Origin: Chryseobacterium oryzae
GTDB taxonomy: Bacteria; Bacteroidota; Bacteroidia; Flavobacteriales; Weeksellaceae
Length of the DNA: 64,000 nucleotides
Assembly: GCF_022811665.1 (NCBI RefSeq)
Contig: NZ_CP094529.1
Location: 1,240,001-1,304,000, forward strand
Direction: 5' to 3'
Below the pieces are notes generated by a model that saw only the letters and a program-made list of their open reading frames with translations, did not search any database and was not told where the DNA came from. The position numbers and the translations under genes are program-made. This document shows, one piece after another, positions 34,873 to 44,363 of this stretch; within the stretch, counting starts at the first letter, position 1; every line of letters begins with the position of its first letter.

Positions 34873-35347
34873 ATGCTTTGTTTTGTTCTTTTTTCTTCTT
34901 TTTCTTTTCTTTTCCCTTTTTACTCTTCTTAGTTTTCAGAACTTCTTCGGCATATTCCAGCTCCGGTTCTTTCTTTTTAGTGGTATTCAATTCAATTTTC
35001 AGATTGTAAGAATTTTGTAAATCTTCCTCCGTAAGAAAGTCTTCGCTCAGTAAAAAATCTACAATTTCTTTTCCTGATCCATTAAAAAAATGAGCAGCAA
35101 GTTCAGAAAGAATAAATTTCTTATATTCTTCTAAAGGCAATGCCGTTTTATATTTAAAGATTCTGCCTTCTTTCTCTGTAGACAGATAACCTTTCTCCAC
35201 TAAAATTTTAAGATACGTAGAAACTGTATTCTGATGAGGTTTAGGTTCAGGATGCTGCTCCATAATATCTTTCAGATAAAACGTGTCTAGTTTCCAAAAA
35301 AGCTTCATTAAATTTTCTTCTGCAGAAGTGAGATGATTAATTTTCAT
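34871..35347 (-). CDS. BlaI/MecI/CopY-type winged-helix regulator
   Basis: A 158-aa regulator. The winged helix (LTSAEENLMKLFWKLDTFYL, KPHQNTVSTYLKILVEKGYL, then KEGRIFKYKTAL) matches the penicillinase-repressor family. Usual members are about 120-130 residues; this one has a Lys/Glu tail ending KKGKEKKKKKKEQNKA. No BlaR1-type sensor protease is adjacent, so its inducer is unclear. It is 9 bases downstream of the PAP2-like membrane gene on the same strand and probably in the same operon. Confidence 0.88.
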   Translation of the reverse strand: MKINHLTSAEENLMKLFWKLDTFYLKDIMEQHPEPKPHQNTVSTYLKILVEKGYLSTEKEGRIFKYKTALPLEEYKKFILSELAAHFFNGSGKEIVDFLLSEDFLTEEDLQNSYNLKIELNTTKKKEPELEYAEEVLKTKKSKKGKEKKKKKKEQNKA

Positions 35348-35356
35348 AAAATATTC

Positions 35357-35959
35357 TTAGTGTTGAAATTGAATACTGCAATAAAGATAAATAAAAGATA
35401 CCAAACTTGCGATACCGGCTCCCATAAATACTTCTTTTATGGTGTGTCTTTTCAAAATCACCCTTGTAATTCCTACCAAACAGGCAATCATTAGCCATAA
35501 TAACCCCGCAATCCAGTCATAATGAAAGAAAAGTGCAGCTACGAAAACATTAAAAGCGGTGTGCATAGAACTTTTAATATATAAATTACTGTACTGTAAA
35601 GCAAAAAGAAGAATCAGAATAAAAAGCATTACAAAATCCAGAAAACCATGAACGAGATAATGATAGACCTGATACAACATAATACATACCGCAATAAATA
35701 TATACAGACTTTTTCTCTGAATACGGTTAGAAACATCCATATTGGTATATTTTCCGGTTTTTACATTCCAATAAATCCATCCTATAATAGGAGCTATGGT
35801 GATTAATAATATAGGAAGAAAATGGAGTGCCGCTTCTTTTAAGGTATAAATTTTAATGCTGGAATAAACATAATAAATAAATAGCGAAACCAATGGATTG
35901 AAAAAATCTGAGATTATTCTCGAAATAATAAGAAGGGATGAAGTCTTTTTTTCTTCCAT
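35357..35959 (-). CDS. PAP2-like membrane phosphatase
   Basis: A 200-aa protein with about five or six transmembrane helices. The C-terminal half resembles the PAP2 lipid-phosphatase core: KSSMHTAFNVFVAA (SxxxH-like) and GITRVILKRHTIKEVFMGAG (SR-to-H motif, with TR replacing SR). The first PAP2 motif (KxxxxxxRP) is not clear. It could dephosphorylate an isoprenoid or phosphatidyl phosphate, or be an inactive relative. It forms an operon with the BlaI-type regulator downstream. Confidence 0.75.
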   Translation of the reverse strand: MEEKKTSSLLIISRIISDFFNPLVSLFIYYVYSSIKIYTLKEAALHFLPILLITIAPIIGWIYWNVKTGKYTNMDVSNRIQRKSLYIFIAVCIMLYQVYHYLVHGFLDFVMLFILILLFALQYSNLYIKSSMHTAFNVFVAALFFHYDWIAGLLWLMIACLVGITRVILKRHTIKEVFMGAGIASLVSFIYLYCSIQFQH

Positions 35960-36039
35960 AAACTAATTCTGAAGTGTAAATATAATACTATAAACAAAAA
36001 AACAATTGTTCTGTGTATAATAAAAACAAAGTTTTTTTA

Positions 36040-36047
36040 TATTTTTG
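36040..36047 (+). promoter_or_regulatory. -7 box for pdhA
   Basis: TATTTTTG (within TATATTTTTG) lies 38 bases upstream of the pdhA ATG. No clear -33 TTG is visible. Confidence 0.5.
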
Positions 36048-36084
36048 CTCAACTATTTCATCATAAATAAGCAAGAGCTATCAC

Positions 36085-37086
36085 ATGAAAGAATTTTCAA
36101 AAGAAGTATACCTGAAGTGGTATGAAGATATGACAATGTGGAGAAGGTTTGAAGATAAATGCCGTTCTCTTTATTTAAAGCAAAAAATCAGAGGTTTTTT
36201 ACACTTGTACAATGGTCAGGAAGCGATTCCTGCAGGTTTTACTCACGCAATGGATTTATCCAAAGATAGCATGATTACGGCTTACAGATGTCACATTCAT
36301 CCAATGGCGATGGGAGTAGATCCTAAAAGAATTATGGCAGAACTTTGCGGTAAAGCAACGGGTACTTCCGGAGGTATGGGAGGATCTATGCATATTTTCA
36401 GTAAAGAACACCGTTTCTACGGAGGTCATGGTATTGTAGGGGGACAGATTCCTTTGGGTGCAGGTATTGCTTTTGCAGATAAATATTTCGACAGAAAAGC
36501 TGTAAATATCTGTTTCTTTGGAGATGGAGCTGCAAGACAGGGTTCTTTACATGAAACCTTCAACATGGCAATGAACTGGAAGTTACCGGTAGTTTTTGTT
36601 GTGGAAAACAACCAGTATGCAATGGGGACTTCTGTAAAAAGAACTGCTAACCATGAAGATATCTATAAATTAGGTCTAGGTTACGAAATGCCTTGTCTCG
36701 CTGTAGATGCTATGGATCCTGAAAAAGTGGCAGAAGCTGCTTACGAAGCGATTGAAAGAGCAAGAAGAGGAGACGGTCCTACTTTTATTGAAGCGAGAAC
36801 TTACAGATTCAGAGGACATTCTATGTCGGATGCTGAACCTTACAGATCTAAAGAAGAAGTAGCTATCCATAAAAAAGATGATCCTATTGAGCTTGTAAAA
36901 GAAAGAATTTTAGAGCACAAATGGGCTACAGAAGAAGAATTGGAAGCAATAGACAATAAATCCAGAGATTTTGTTGAAGAGTGTATCGAGTTTATGGAAA
37001 ACTCACCATATCCTGATCCTGATAAGATTTATGATTATGTGTATGCTCAAGAAGATTATCCTTTCTTAGATAAATTAGAAAACTAA
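36085..37086 (+). CDS. pdhA: pyruvate dehydrogenase E1 component, alpha subunit
   Basis: E1-alpha of the pyruvate dehydrogenase complex binds thiamine diphosphate and starts oxidative decarboxylation of pyruvate to acetyl-CoA. The 333-aa protein has the TPP motif FFGDGAARQGSLHETFNMA through VVFVVENNQYAMGTS, the GFLHLYNGQEAIPAGFTHAM N-terminal region, and the phospho-loop-like YRFRGHSMSDAEPYRSKEEV. The E1-beta gene is not here, which is usual in flavobacteria. It is followed by the E2 gene, separated by 108 AT-rich bases with a hairpin that could attenuate read-through. Confidence 0.97.
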   Translation: MKEFSKEVYLKWYEDMTMWRRFEDKCRSLYLKQKIRGFLHLYNGQEAIPAGFTHAMDLSKDSMITAYRCHIHPMAMGVDPKRIMAELCGKATGTSGGMGGSMHIFSKEHRFYGGHGIVGGQIPLGAGIAFADKYFDRKAVNICFFGDGAARQGSLHETFNMAMNWKLPVVFVVENNQYAMGTSVKRTANHEDIYKLGLGYEMPCLAVDAMDPEKVAEAAYEAIERARRGDGPTFIEARTYRFRGHSMSDAEPYRSKEEVAIHKKDDPIELVKERILEHKWATEEELEAIDNKSRDFVEECIEFMENSPYPDPDKIYDYVYAQEDYPFLDKLEN

Positions 37087-37088
37087 AA

Positions 37089-37142
37089 GATAATAAATCA
37101 ATTTGAAAGTTTGAAAGTTTGAAAATGATTTATTATCGTATC
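37089..37142 (+). other. palindromic AT-rich element between pdhA and pdhC
   Basis: GATAATAAATCA (37089-37100) and TGATTTATTATC (37126-37137) form a perfect 12-bp stem, with the loop made of TTTGAAAG repeats. A T-run follows. A second set of CAAATT repeats (37155-37186) is complementary to the loop repeats. It could act as a partial terminator that sets E1/E2 ratios, or be a small interspersed repeat. Confidence 0.6.
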
Positions 37143-37194
37143 TTTTTTAATTTTCAAATTAACAAATTACCAAATTTTCAAATTAAAATAAATT

Positions 37195-38811
37195 ATGGCA
37201 GAAGTTATTACAATGCCACGTCTTTCGGATACTATGACGGAAGGTAAAGTGGCGAAATGGCATAAAAAAGTAGGAGATAAAGTAAAAGAAGGTGATATTT
37301 TAGCAGAAATAGAAACCGATAAAGCTGTTCAGGATTTTGAATCTGAAATAGAAGGAACACTATTATACGTAGGAGTAGAAGAAGGAAATGCAGCTGCAGT
37401 AGATTCTGTTTTGGCAATTATCGGGAGCGAAGGTGAAGATATTTCTGGTTTAACAGGTGGTTCTGTTCCTTCTGCAACTGCTTCTGAAGAAAAAAAATCT
37501 GAAGAAGAATCTAAAACAGAAAACAGTTCTACAAGTGTTGAACAAACTACTGCGGAAATTCCTGTAGGAGTAGAAGTTATTACAATGCCTAGACTTTCGG
37601 ATACCATGACGGAAGGTAAAGTGGCTAAATGGCATAAAAAAGTAGGTGATACTGTAAAAGAAGGAGATCTTCTTGCTGAAATTGAAACCGATAAAGCTGT
37701 TCAGGATTTCGAATCTGAATTTAATGGAGTATTATTAAAGCAAGGTGTTGAAGAAGGCGGTGCTGCTCCGGTAGATTCGGTTTTGGCTATGATTGGTCCT
37801 GAAGGAACAGATGTTTCGAATGTAGGAACTTCAATGCCGGCTGCAAAATCAGAAAAACCTGCCGAGCAAAAATCTGAAACTCAAAAAGAAGATAAAAAAG
37901 AAGATGTTGCTGTAAATCATTCTTCTTCAGAAAGAGTGGCTATTTCTCCTCTTGCTAAAAAAATGGCAGAAGAAAAAGGGGTAGATATTCATGCGGTGCA
38001 AGGTTCCGGAGAAAACGGAAGAATTGTGAAGAAAGATATAGAAAACTATCAACCTTCTGCATCTAAAGCATCAACTTCAACGCAACCATCAGCTCCTGCT
38101 GCTTCACAAGTGGCATTAAGCTTTGTACAGGGTGAAGATTCTGAAACTCCAAATTCACAGGTAAGAAATATTATCGCTAAAAGATTAAGTGAAAGCAAAT
38201 TTACTGCTCCTCACTATTATCTGATGGTTGAAATTAATATGGATAAAGCCATTGAAGCTAGAAAAGAAATCAATTCTTTACCGGATACAAAAATTTCATT
38301 CAATGATATGATTATTAAAGCAACGGCTGTTGCTTTGAGAAAGCATCCACAAGTGAATTCTAGTTGGGCAGGAGATAAGATTATCCATAGAGGAAATATT
38401 AATATCGGTGTTGCAGTGGCAATTCCTGACGGATTGGTGGTTCCTGTACTTAAAAATACAGATCAGATGACGTATACTCAAATTTCCGAGTCTGTTAAAG
38501 ATATGGCAGGAAGAGCTAAGTCTAAAGGGCTGAAAGCGAATGAAATGGAAGGTTCTACTTTCTCAATTTCAAATTTAGGAATGTTCGGAATTGAAACGTT
38601 TACAAGTATCATCAATCAGCCAAACGCTGCAATTCTTTCTGTAGGAGCTATTATTGAAAAGCCTGTTGTGAAAAACGGACAAATTGTGGTAGGAAATACA
38701 ATGAAACTTTCACTTGCTTGTGACCACAGAGTGGTGGATGGAGCTACAGGAGCACAGTTTTTACAAACATTGAGAACTTATCTTGAAAATCCTCTAACAT
38801 TATTACTCTAA
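37195..38811 (+). CDS. pdhC: dihydrolipoamide acetyltransferase (pyruvate dehydrogenase E2) with two lipoyl domains
   Basis: E2 transfers the acetyl group to CoA and forms the core of the pyruvate dehydrogenase complex. The 538-aa protein has two nearly identical lipoyl domains (each with VITMPRLSDTMTEGKVAKWH and the lipoyl lysine in EIETDKAVQDFESE), a Ser/Glu/Lys-rich linker, a peripheral-subunit-binding domain (RVAISPLAKKMAEEKGVDIH) and a catalytic domain with HRVVDGATGAQFL (HxxxDG). E. coli E2 has three lipoyl domains and many others have one. The lipoyl copies are also very similar at DNA level, so recombination between them is possible. Confidence 0.97.
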   Translation: MAEVITMPRLSDTMTEGKVAKWHKKVGDKVKEGDILAEIETDKAVQDFESEIEGTLLYVGVEEGNAAAVDSVLAIIGSEGEDISGLTGGSVPSATASEEKKSEEESKTENSSTSVEQTTAEIPVGVEVITMPRLSDTMTEGKVAKWHKKVGDTVKEGDLLAEIETDKAVQDFESEFNGVLLKQGVEEGGAAPVDSVLAMIGPEGTDVSNVGTSMPAAKSEKPAEQKSETQKEDKKEDVAVNHSSSERVAISPLAKKMAEEKGVDIHAVQGSGENGRIVKKDIENYQPSASKASTSTQPSAPAASQVALSFVQGEDSETPNSQVRNIIAKRLSESKFTAPHYYLMVEINMDKAIEARKEINSLPDTKISFNDMIIKATAVALRKHPQVNSSWAGDKIIHRGNINIGVAVAIPDGLVVPVLKNTDQMTYTQISESVKDMAGRAKSKGLKANEMEGSTFSISNLGMFGIETFTSIINQPNAAILSVGAIIEKPVVKNGQIVVGNTMKLSLACDHRVVDGATGAQFLQTLRTYLENPLTLLL

Positions 38812-38839
38812 GAGAATATAGATTCTTTTAAACATACTT

Positions 38840-38867
38840 AAACCTTCCAAATTTGGAAGGTTTTTTT
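38840..38867 (+). terminator. rho-independent terminator
   Basis: AAACCTTCCAAA and TTTGGAAGGTTT form a complete palindrome followed by seven T, ending the pdhA-pdhC operon. Confidence 0.93.
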
Positions 38868-38887
38868 GTATTCTTTAAATAATCGAG

Positions 38888-38930
38888 TTGAATAAGGATT
38901 TATAAAACGCAAAGGCTAAACAAAGTATTT
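38888..38930. repeat. dispersed intergenic repeat, copy 2
   Basis: The counterpart of 10607-10649 (ATAAGGATTTATAAAACGCA followed by AAGGCTAAACAAAG). It lies in the 306-base gap after pdhC, which otherwise holds only the two terminators. Confidence 0.4.
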
Positions 38931-39066
38931 AAATATTTGATTTACATGAATTGGAAATGATTAAATTGCCATTTATTTCTTTATTACTTTTGCTGAAGAT
39001 GATTAAGTATTTTAAAATCAATAATTTGAAAATTTTCTTATTGAAATTCACGTTAATTAATCAATA

Positions 39067-39102
39067 AAAAAACTACTTACGGTTAGGAAAGTAGTTTTTT
39101 TT
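39067..39102. terminator. bidirectional terminator
   Basis: AAAAAACTACTT and its complement around a 10-base loop, with runs of A and T on either side. It ends the minus-strand lipoprotein gene. Confidence 0.85.
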
Positions 39103-39117
39103 ACGATAGCAATTGTT

Positions 39118-39456
39118 TTATTTTTTTCTCCAGTGAGTAGTATTTCTTGGTGGATCTCCTTCAAATACTTGAGTAAGTATTTTGGTAGAATCTGTCCTCA
39201 TCAAGGTTGGATTTCCTTTATCAGGATTTTCTTTTGGATTTTCTTTTTCTTTTGAAGCGGTTCTCCAATGAGTGGTATTTCTTGGAGGATCACCGGGAAT
39301 CATTCCTGTGGAAGTAGAATCTCTTGCCATTAACTGAGGTTCTGCGTTTTCTTTTGTAGCTTTCAAATCTTCTTCGAAACTGTCATCAGACTGTCTGCAT
39401 GAAATGCTGCAGATTCCAACCATTGCTAAACTAAATAGTATAAACTTGTTTTTCAT
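39118..39456 (-). CDS. small lipoprotein with a repeated GDPPRNTTHWR motif
   Basis: A 112-aa predicted lipoprotein: the signal ends at a lipobox-like Cys (LAMVGICSISCRQSDD). The mature part holds GDPPRNTTHWR twice, at about residues 55-65 and at the C-terminus (GDPPRNTTHWRKK), separated by a Lys/Glu/Pro/Asn-rich linker. I do not recognise the family. A repeated motif at the very C-terminus suggests a displayed peptide or binding motif. It is a monocistronic gene with its own terminator. Confidence 0.75.
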   Translation of the reverse strand: MKNKFILFSLAMVGICSISCRQSDDSFEEDLKATKENAEPQLMARDSTSTGMIPGDPPRNTTHWRTASKEKENPKENPDKGNPTLMRTDSTKILTQVFEGDPPRNTTHWRKK

Positions 39457-39651
39457 TGTACTAGGATTAAATGATTAACTTATTGTGATGTTTTTTGATG
39501 CTCGAAAGTACTTAATAACTCCACTTGAAACAAGAAATAGGGGGTTCGATTTATAAATTTTTACCAGTAAAAAGTAGAGTTATTACTTAAATAAGCAATT
39601 TATAATTTAAACTCAGGTACCTGAAATAGCTTATAATAAATAGTTTTTACG

Positions 39652-39659
39652 TATTTTTG
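39652..39659 (+). promoter_or_regulatory. -7 box that decides the start of the TPR/AraC gene
   Basis: TATTTTTG matches TAnnTTTG. Transcription would start near 39665, so the in-frame codons at 39657 and 39660 cannot be used and 39684 is the start. Confidence 0.6.
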
Positions 39660-39683
39660 ATGAAATTTCTTAGTGAGAAACTA

Positions 39684-41399
39684 ATGTTTAAAAAAATTTT
39701 TTCTTCTTTCTTTTTGTTGCTTGCTGTATTGCTGTATGCACAAGATTATTATTCGAAATTGAGAGAGAAATATTATAAATTTGAAGAAAATGATTCCAGA
39801 GCATTTGTATTTATCAATCAGTATATCCAAAAAGCTAAATCGGAGAATAATAACGAAGAGCTTTTTCAGGCATATAAAGATGCGATATTGTATTCGGAAG
39901 AAGACAAATTGCTTTACGCAGATAGTGCAATTGACGCTGCAAAAAAATCAGGGAAAGATGTACTTATTGGAGATGCATTTTTAAGTAAAGGTGCAATTTA
40001 TTATTTCAATAAGAGGAAATTTCAACCTGCATTGGAAGAATATCTTAAAGCGTATGAATATCTTAAAGATTCTAAAGACGATTTTTTAAAATATCAAAAT
40101 CTTTATCATATCGGGGTAGTAAAAAGTTATCTAGGTTACTATGAGGAAGCTTTGGAAATTTTCAATCAATGTATTGCTTATTTTGAACCAAAGTTATCGG
40201 ATAAACTCCATAAAAACCTGTTGTTTAATAATAGAAAAGGGTATTTTAATTCTCTGCATCAGGCTATTATATGTTATCAGATGTTGGGGAAAAATTTGGA
40301 AGCAGACCACTTGCTTAGCAAAGCTATGAGCGCATTGCCTTCTTCCAAAGATTTTCTTTTGGAAAAAAGTTACTTTAATAAATGCTTAGGAATTTCAGAA
40401 TTCAGGAAAAAGAATTACAACAAAGCAATTGTTTATTTTGATGAATCTTTGCCGGAATTAATTAAAATTAATGATTTTACCTGGATTTCTTATATCTACT
40501 ATTATAAAGGCAGAAGCTATGAAATTCTCGGCAATCATGAGTCTGAAGTAAAAAATTATAAAAAAGTAGACTCTATTTTCAATAAAAATACTTTCATCCT
40601 TCCCGAGGTAAGAAAAAATTATGAAGGTCTTATCGAATTTTATAAAAAGAACGATAACCACAAGGAAGAACTGTATTATACCAATCAGTTACTGAAAGCA
40701 GACAGTATTATTGCTTCGGATTTCAAATATCTTTCAACAAAAGTTTATAAAGAATACGACACAAAAAAGCTTTTGGAAACAAAAGAAGATCTGGAAAAAA
40801 GTAACTCTTTTAATAAAATTTTTATTATCGTATGTCTTGCTGTAATTGGGTTTTTAGGTTTTGTAATATTTATGAGACTGAAAAAACAAAAAGATATTCA
40901 GAAAAGTTATGAGGAGTTGCTTAAAAAGATGCAAGAAAGTAAAAAGCAGACTCCGGAACTCTCAGTTCTGAAAAATGAATCTGCTTCTACAACAGATACA
41001 GAAAAGAACATCAAGTTTGATAGCTCTATTGTGGAAAAATTGTTGAGCGACATTCAAACATTCGAAAAAAATAAAGGTTATCTGGAGCAGGGATTAACTC
41101 TTAAAAAGCTTGCAGAACAGTTTAAAACCAATACTTCTTATCTTTCTCAGGTAATAAATGAATATAAAGGAAGTAATTTTAATACCTATATTAATGTATT
41201 AAGAATAAATTATGCAACGCAAAAAATCTATAATGATAAAGAATGGAGAAAATATTCTATAGAACATATTGCTTCTGCATCCGGATTCAACAACAGACAG
41301 AGTTTTTCTAATACATTTCTGGATCAAAATGGTATAAGACCAGCCGATTTTATCAAGAAAAGGATTAGTGAACTGGAAGAACAGAAAAATAATAGTTAA
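39684..41399 (+). CDS. membrane-anchored TPR regulator with AraC-type HTH
   Basis: A 571-aa regulator of the Bacteroidetes TPR-TM-AraC type. Order: signal or anchor (MFKKIFSSFFLLLAVLLYAQ), about 330 residues of tetratricopeptide-like helices (YYEEALEIFNQCIAYFEP, KNYNKAIVYFDESL), a transmembrane helix (IFIIVCLAVIGFLGFVIFMR near 390), a linker, and a C-terminal AraC HTH (LTLKKLAEQFKTNTSYLSQV, EHIASASGFNNRQSFSNTFL). The helix orientation places the sensor outside the cytoplasm and the DNA-binding domain inside. The start at 39684 is supported by the promoter box. The target genes are unknown. Confidence 0.9.
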   Translation: MFKKIFSSFFLLLAVLLYAQDYYSKLREKYYKFEENDSRAFVFINQYIQKAKSENNNEELFQAYKDAILYSEEDKLLYADSAIDAAKKSGKDVLIGDAFLSKGAIYYFNKRKFQPALEEYLKAYEYLKDSKDDFLKYQNLYHIGVVKSYLGYYEEALEIFNQCIAYFEPKLSDKLHKNLLFNNRKGYFNSLHQAIICYQMLGKNLEADHLLSKAMSALPSSKDFLLEKSYFNKCLGISEFRKKNYNKAIVYFDESLPELIKINDFTWISYIYYYKGRSYEILGNHESEVKNYKKVDSIFNKNTFILPEVRKNYEGLIEFYKKNDNHKEELYYTNQLLKADSIIASDFKYLSTKVYKEYDTKKLLETKEDLEKSNSFNKIFIIVCLAVIGFLGFVIFMRLKKQKDIQKSYEELLKKMQESKKQTPELSVLKNESASTTDTEKNIKFDSSIVEKLLSDIQTFEKNKGYLEQGLTLKKLAEQFKTNTSYLSQVINEYKGSNFNTYINVLRINYATQKIYNDKEWRKYSIEHIASASGFNNRQSFSNTFLDQNGIRPADFIKKRISELEEQKNNS

Positions 41400-41419
41400 T
41401 ATATTATCCTGTAAAAAAT

Positions 41420-41454
41420 AAAATCTAACTTTCAATTGGAAGTTAGATTTTTTA
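41420..41454. terminator. rho-independent terminator
   Basis: AAATCTAACTT and its complement flank an 8-base loop and run into six T after the TPR/AraC gene. Confidence 0.88.
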
Positions 41455-41493
41455 TTAAATAATGTTGATGTGTAAAATTACTGTTTAGTTAAG

Positions 41494-41543
41494 TAGAGAA
41501 ACAGGGTTCTTGTCCTAGTTTGTCAGAACCCTGATATTCTACA
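41494..41543. other. isolated hairpin in a 382-base gap
   Basis: GTAGA...CAGGGTTCT (41502-41510) pairs with AGAACCCTG (41525-41533)...TCTAC. There is no T-run, so it is not an obvious terminator. The gap between 41400 and 41781 otherwise holds only the terminator at 41420. Confidence 0.35.
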
Positions 41544-41781
41544 TGAAAACTGAATGATGAAAAGTTATATAAATGATTAGGTGTCTTATAATTCTGATAC
41601 AAATATAAATTGATACATTTTACAGAACAAACACTTGTGGTAAGCATTTATAAATATTAACGTGAAAACTTTAAATACTTAGTTTAACTGTTTGAATATC
41701 AATATATTTAATTTATACTTGAATTAAAAAAAAGCTGAATCAATTTGATTCAACTTTGTATATTTTATGTTTGAAACTGAT

Positions 41782-42368
<587 letters not shown>

Positions 42369-42956
42369 ATGAAACCAAAGAAAGTTCCCGGAGTACCATC
42401 TCAGCTTAAAGGCAGTTCTCACGATACTGAAACAAAAAAATTCCTAGATAATTCAGAACTTTTGAATTCAGAGTTTCAAAGAATTCAAAAAAAATTTTTA
42501 GACATCAATAGCTGGTCAGAATACTTTGAAAAAGGATTGCCTAAGTTTGAATTGCATAACAGCGATGGAACTCCCGTACAAAGATCTCCCCAAATTGGAG
42601 ATTATATGAAAATTCTACTGAATACCCATTCTCCTAAAAATTATATTTGGGTAAGAATTGATATGATAGATTATACAAACCCAGATTCACTTATGATTCA
42701 GATAAGACCTTCTACCGTTCCAGGTCAACAATTTGCAGGTCGTATAGTCCATTTCTTTTCGTCCACGAGCACTTCTACATTTATCCTCTCGAAAGGCAAG
42801 GATTATATTAAAGCAGCAGTTTACGTAAGAAATGAAACGGCTAACAGTAATGCAAATTTCATCAATTCAATAAAAAATATATTTATATCGCTAAGTTCAA
42901 AATTGGGCAGTTCAAAAATTAACTGGAAGAATTTTACGGATGGTATTTTAAAATAA
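42369..42956 (+). CDS. hypothetical protein (195 aa)
   Basis: No family is recognised. There is no signal peptide or membrane segment. The N-terminus is charged (MKPKKVPGVPSQLKGSSHDT). The middle has predicted beta strands (NYIWVRIDMIDYTNPDSLMI, AGRIVHFFSSTSTSTFIL) and the C-terminus is helical (NFINSIKNIFISLSSKLGSS). It lies upstream of the SDR and SemiSWEET genes by 80 bases on the same strand. Confidence 0.65.
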   Translation: MKPKKVPGVPSQLKGSSHDTETKKFLDNSELLNSEFQRIQKKFLDINSWSEYFEKGLPKFELHNSDGTPVQRSPQIGDYMKILLNTHSPKNYIWVRIDMIDYTNPDSLMIQIRPSTVPGQQFAGRIVHFFSSTSTSTFILSKGKDYIKAAVYVRNETANSNANFINSIKNIFISLSSKLGSSKINWKNFTDGILK

Positions 42957-43036
42957 TAAGTACCACATTTTCCCTTTAATAGGGCTTTAAGCATGAATAT
43001 TGCTTGTTCATTATTTAATTTAACCCAATCATAAAT

Positions 43037-43789
43037 ATGAACAAGCTACAGCTTTATGGAAAATCAGTTCTCATTAGCGGTGCAAATAGTGGCATAGGAA
43101 AATCTGTTGCTTTACTTTTTGCCAATGAAGGAGCAAATATTGCCATCATCTATAACAGTGATGATGAAGAATCTGAAGAGACAAAAAATGAAATTTTGTC
43201 TTTAGGGAGAAAATGCTTTATTGTTAAAGGTGATGTTAATGATAATGAATTCTGCGAAGCGACAGCTAAATATATATCTGAAAAATTAAACGGTATAGAT
43301 GTTCTCATTAATAATGCAGGAACGCAATTCCCATGTAATGATATTTCAGATTTAAAGGAGGAAAATGTAAGAAAAACCTTTGATACTAATATTATTGGGA
43401 TGATTCTTCTTACAAAAGCTGTATTTCCTTATTTGAATACTGGTGCTTGTGTAATCAACACAACTTCTGCTACCGCTTATCAGGGGCATGAGGAACTTTT
43501 AGACTATTCTGCTACCAAAGGAGCTGTAGTTTCATTTACAAGATCTTTGGCATTGCAGTCTAAGCATAAAAATATTAGGGTAAATGCAGTGGCTCCCGGA
43601 CCTGTTACTACACCGCTTACAAAAGAAACTTTTGGAGATGAAAAGGAAAATACAGATAAACCTCCGTTCGAAAGAAATGCAACTACAGAAGAAATAGCTT
43701 CAGTATACTTATTTTTATCAACCCCTTCTTCAGCTCAGATTACGGGGCAGGTTTTGCATCCTAATGGCGGAATTATTATTAATGGTTAA
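43037..43789 (+). CDS. SDR family oxidoreductase
   Basis: A 250-aa classical short-chain dehydrogenase that transfers hydride to or from NAD(P). The cofactor motif is LISGANSGIGKSVAL, the structural motif is INNAGTQ, the catalytic Ser is in NTTSAT, YxxxK is YSATKG, and the PG motif is VAPGPVTTPL. It resembles the YhdF/YdaD general-stress subgroup (glucose-dehydrogenase-like). The SemiSWEET gene starts only 8 bases after its stop, so the two are cotranscribed, which hints at sugar or polyol metabolism. Confidence 0.93.
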   Translation: MNKLQLYGKSVLISGANSGIGKSVALLFANEGANIAIIYNSDDEESEETKNEILSLGRKCFIVKGDVNDNEFCEATAKYISEKLNGIDVLINNAGTQFPCNDISDLKEENVRKTFDTNIIGMILLTKAVFPYLNTGACVINTTSATAYQGHEELLDYSATKGAVVSFTRSLALQSKHKNIRVNAVAPGPVTTPLTKETFGDEKENTDKPPFERNATTEEIASVYLFLSTPSSAQITGQVLHPNGGIIING

Positions 43790-43797
43790 AAAAATTG

Positions 43798-44076
43798 ATG
43801 ATGAGCGTAGAAATTTTAGGCTTAATTGCAGGAACTCTCACTTCGGTGGCGTCAATGCCTCAACTGATTAAAGTAATTAAAACTAAAAACGTGGAAGATC
43901 TTTCGTTACTGATGTTGGTTATTTTAATTTGTGGGCTATCACTATGGGTTGGCTACGGTTTTCTTCAGGATGAACTTCCTATAATACTGTCGAATGCTTT
44001 TGCGGTGTTGATTAATGTTTGTCTGCTGATATTTTATTTTAGATTTAAAAAAAATAACAAAACACGTTTAATATGA
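43798..44076 (+). CDS. SemiSWEET (PQ-loop) sugar transporter
   Basis: A 92-aa three-helix membrane protein. GLIAGTLTSVASMPQLIKVI carries the PQ motif of the first helix, followed by LSLLMLVILICGLSLWVGYG and AFAVLINVCLLIFYF. SemiSWEETs dimerise to make a sugar channel. The start is ATG at 43798 or the next ATG at 43801. It lies 8 bases after the SDR gene. Confidence 0.9.
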   Translation: MMSVEILGLIAGTLTSVASMPQLIKVIKTKNVEDLSLLMLVILICGLSLWVGYGFLQDELPIILSNAFAVLINVCLLIFYFRFKKNNKTRLI

Positions 44077-44173
44077 TTTCACTCATAAAATATGTATTGT
44101 AAATCTATTAGTTTTGAAGGTATAGATTACACCATAATATTTGTACATATCTATGTTTTTAACTCAAGTTTAG

Positions 44174-44203
44174 ACTGTCTGATTTTATCAGGCAGTTTTT
44201 TTT
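44174..44203 (+). terminator. rho-independent terminator
   Basis: ACTGTCTGAT-TTT-ATCAGGCAGT (one T-G pair) followed by eight T. Confidence 0.92.
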
Positions 44204-44363
44204 ATGTCATAATATTTAATCATAATAGTAAAACTAAAAGGGGAGTATAGAAAGTTTTTGTTGAGAATCATACTATTCCGTAATAAAAAAAATCTCCGAC
44301 AATAATAAAAATTGCCGGAGGATCATGAATATATATAATTTGATTGGTCTTAATATGCAGTCG

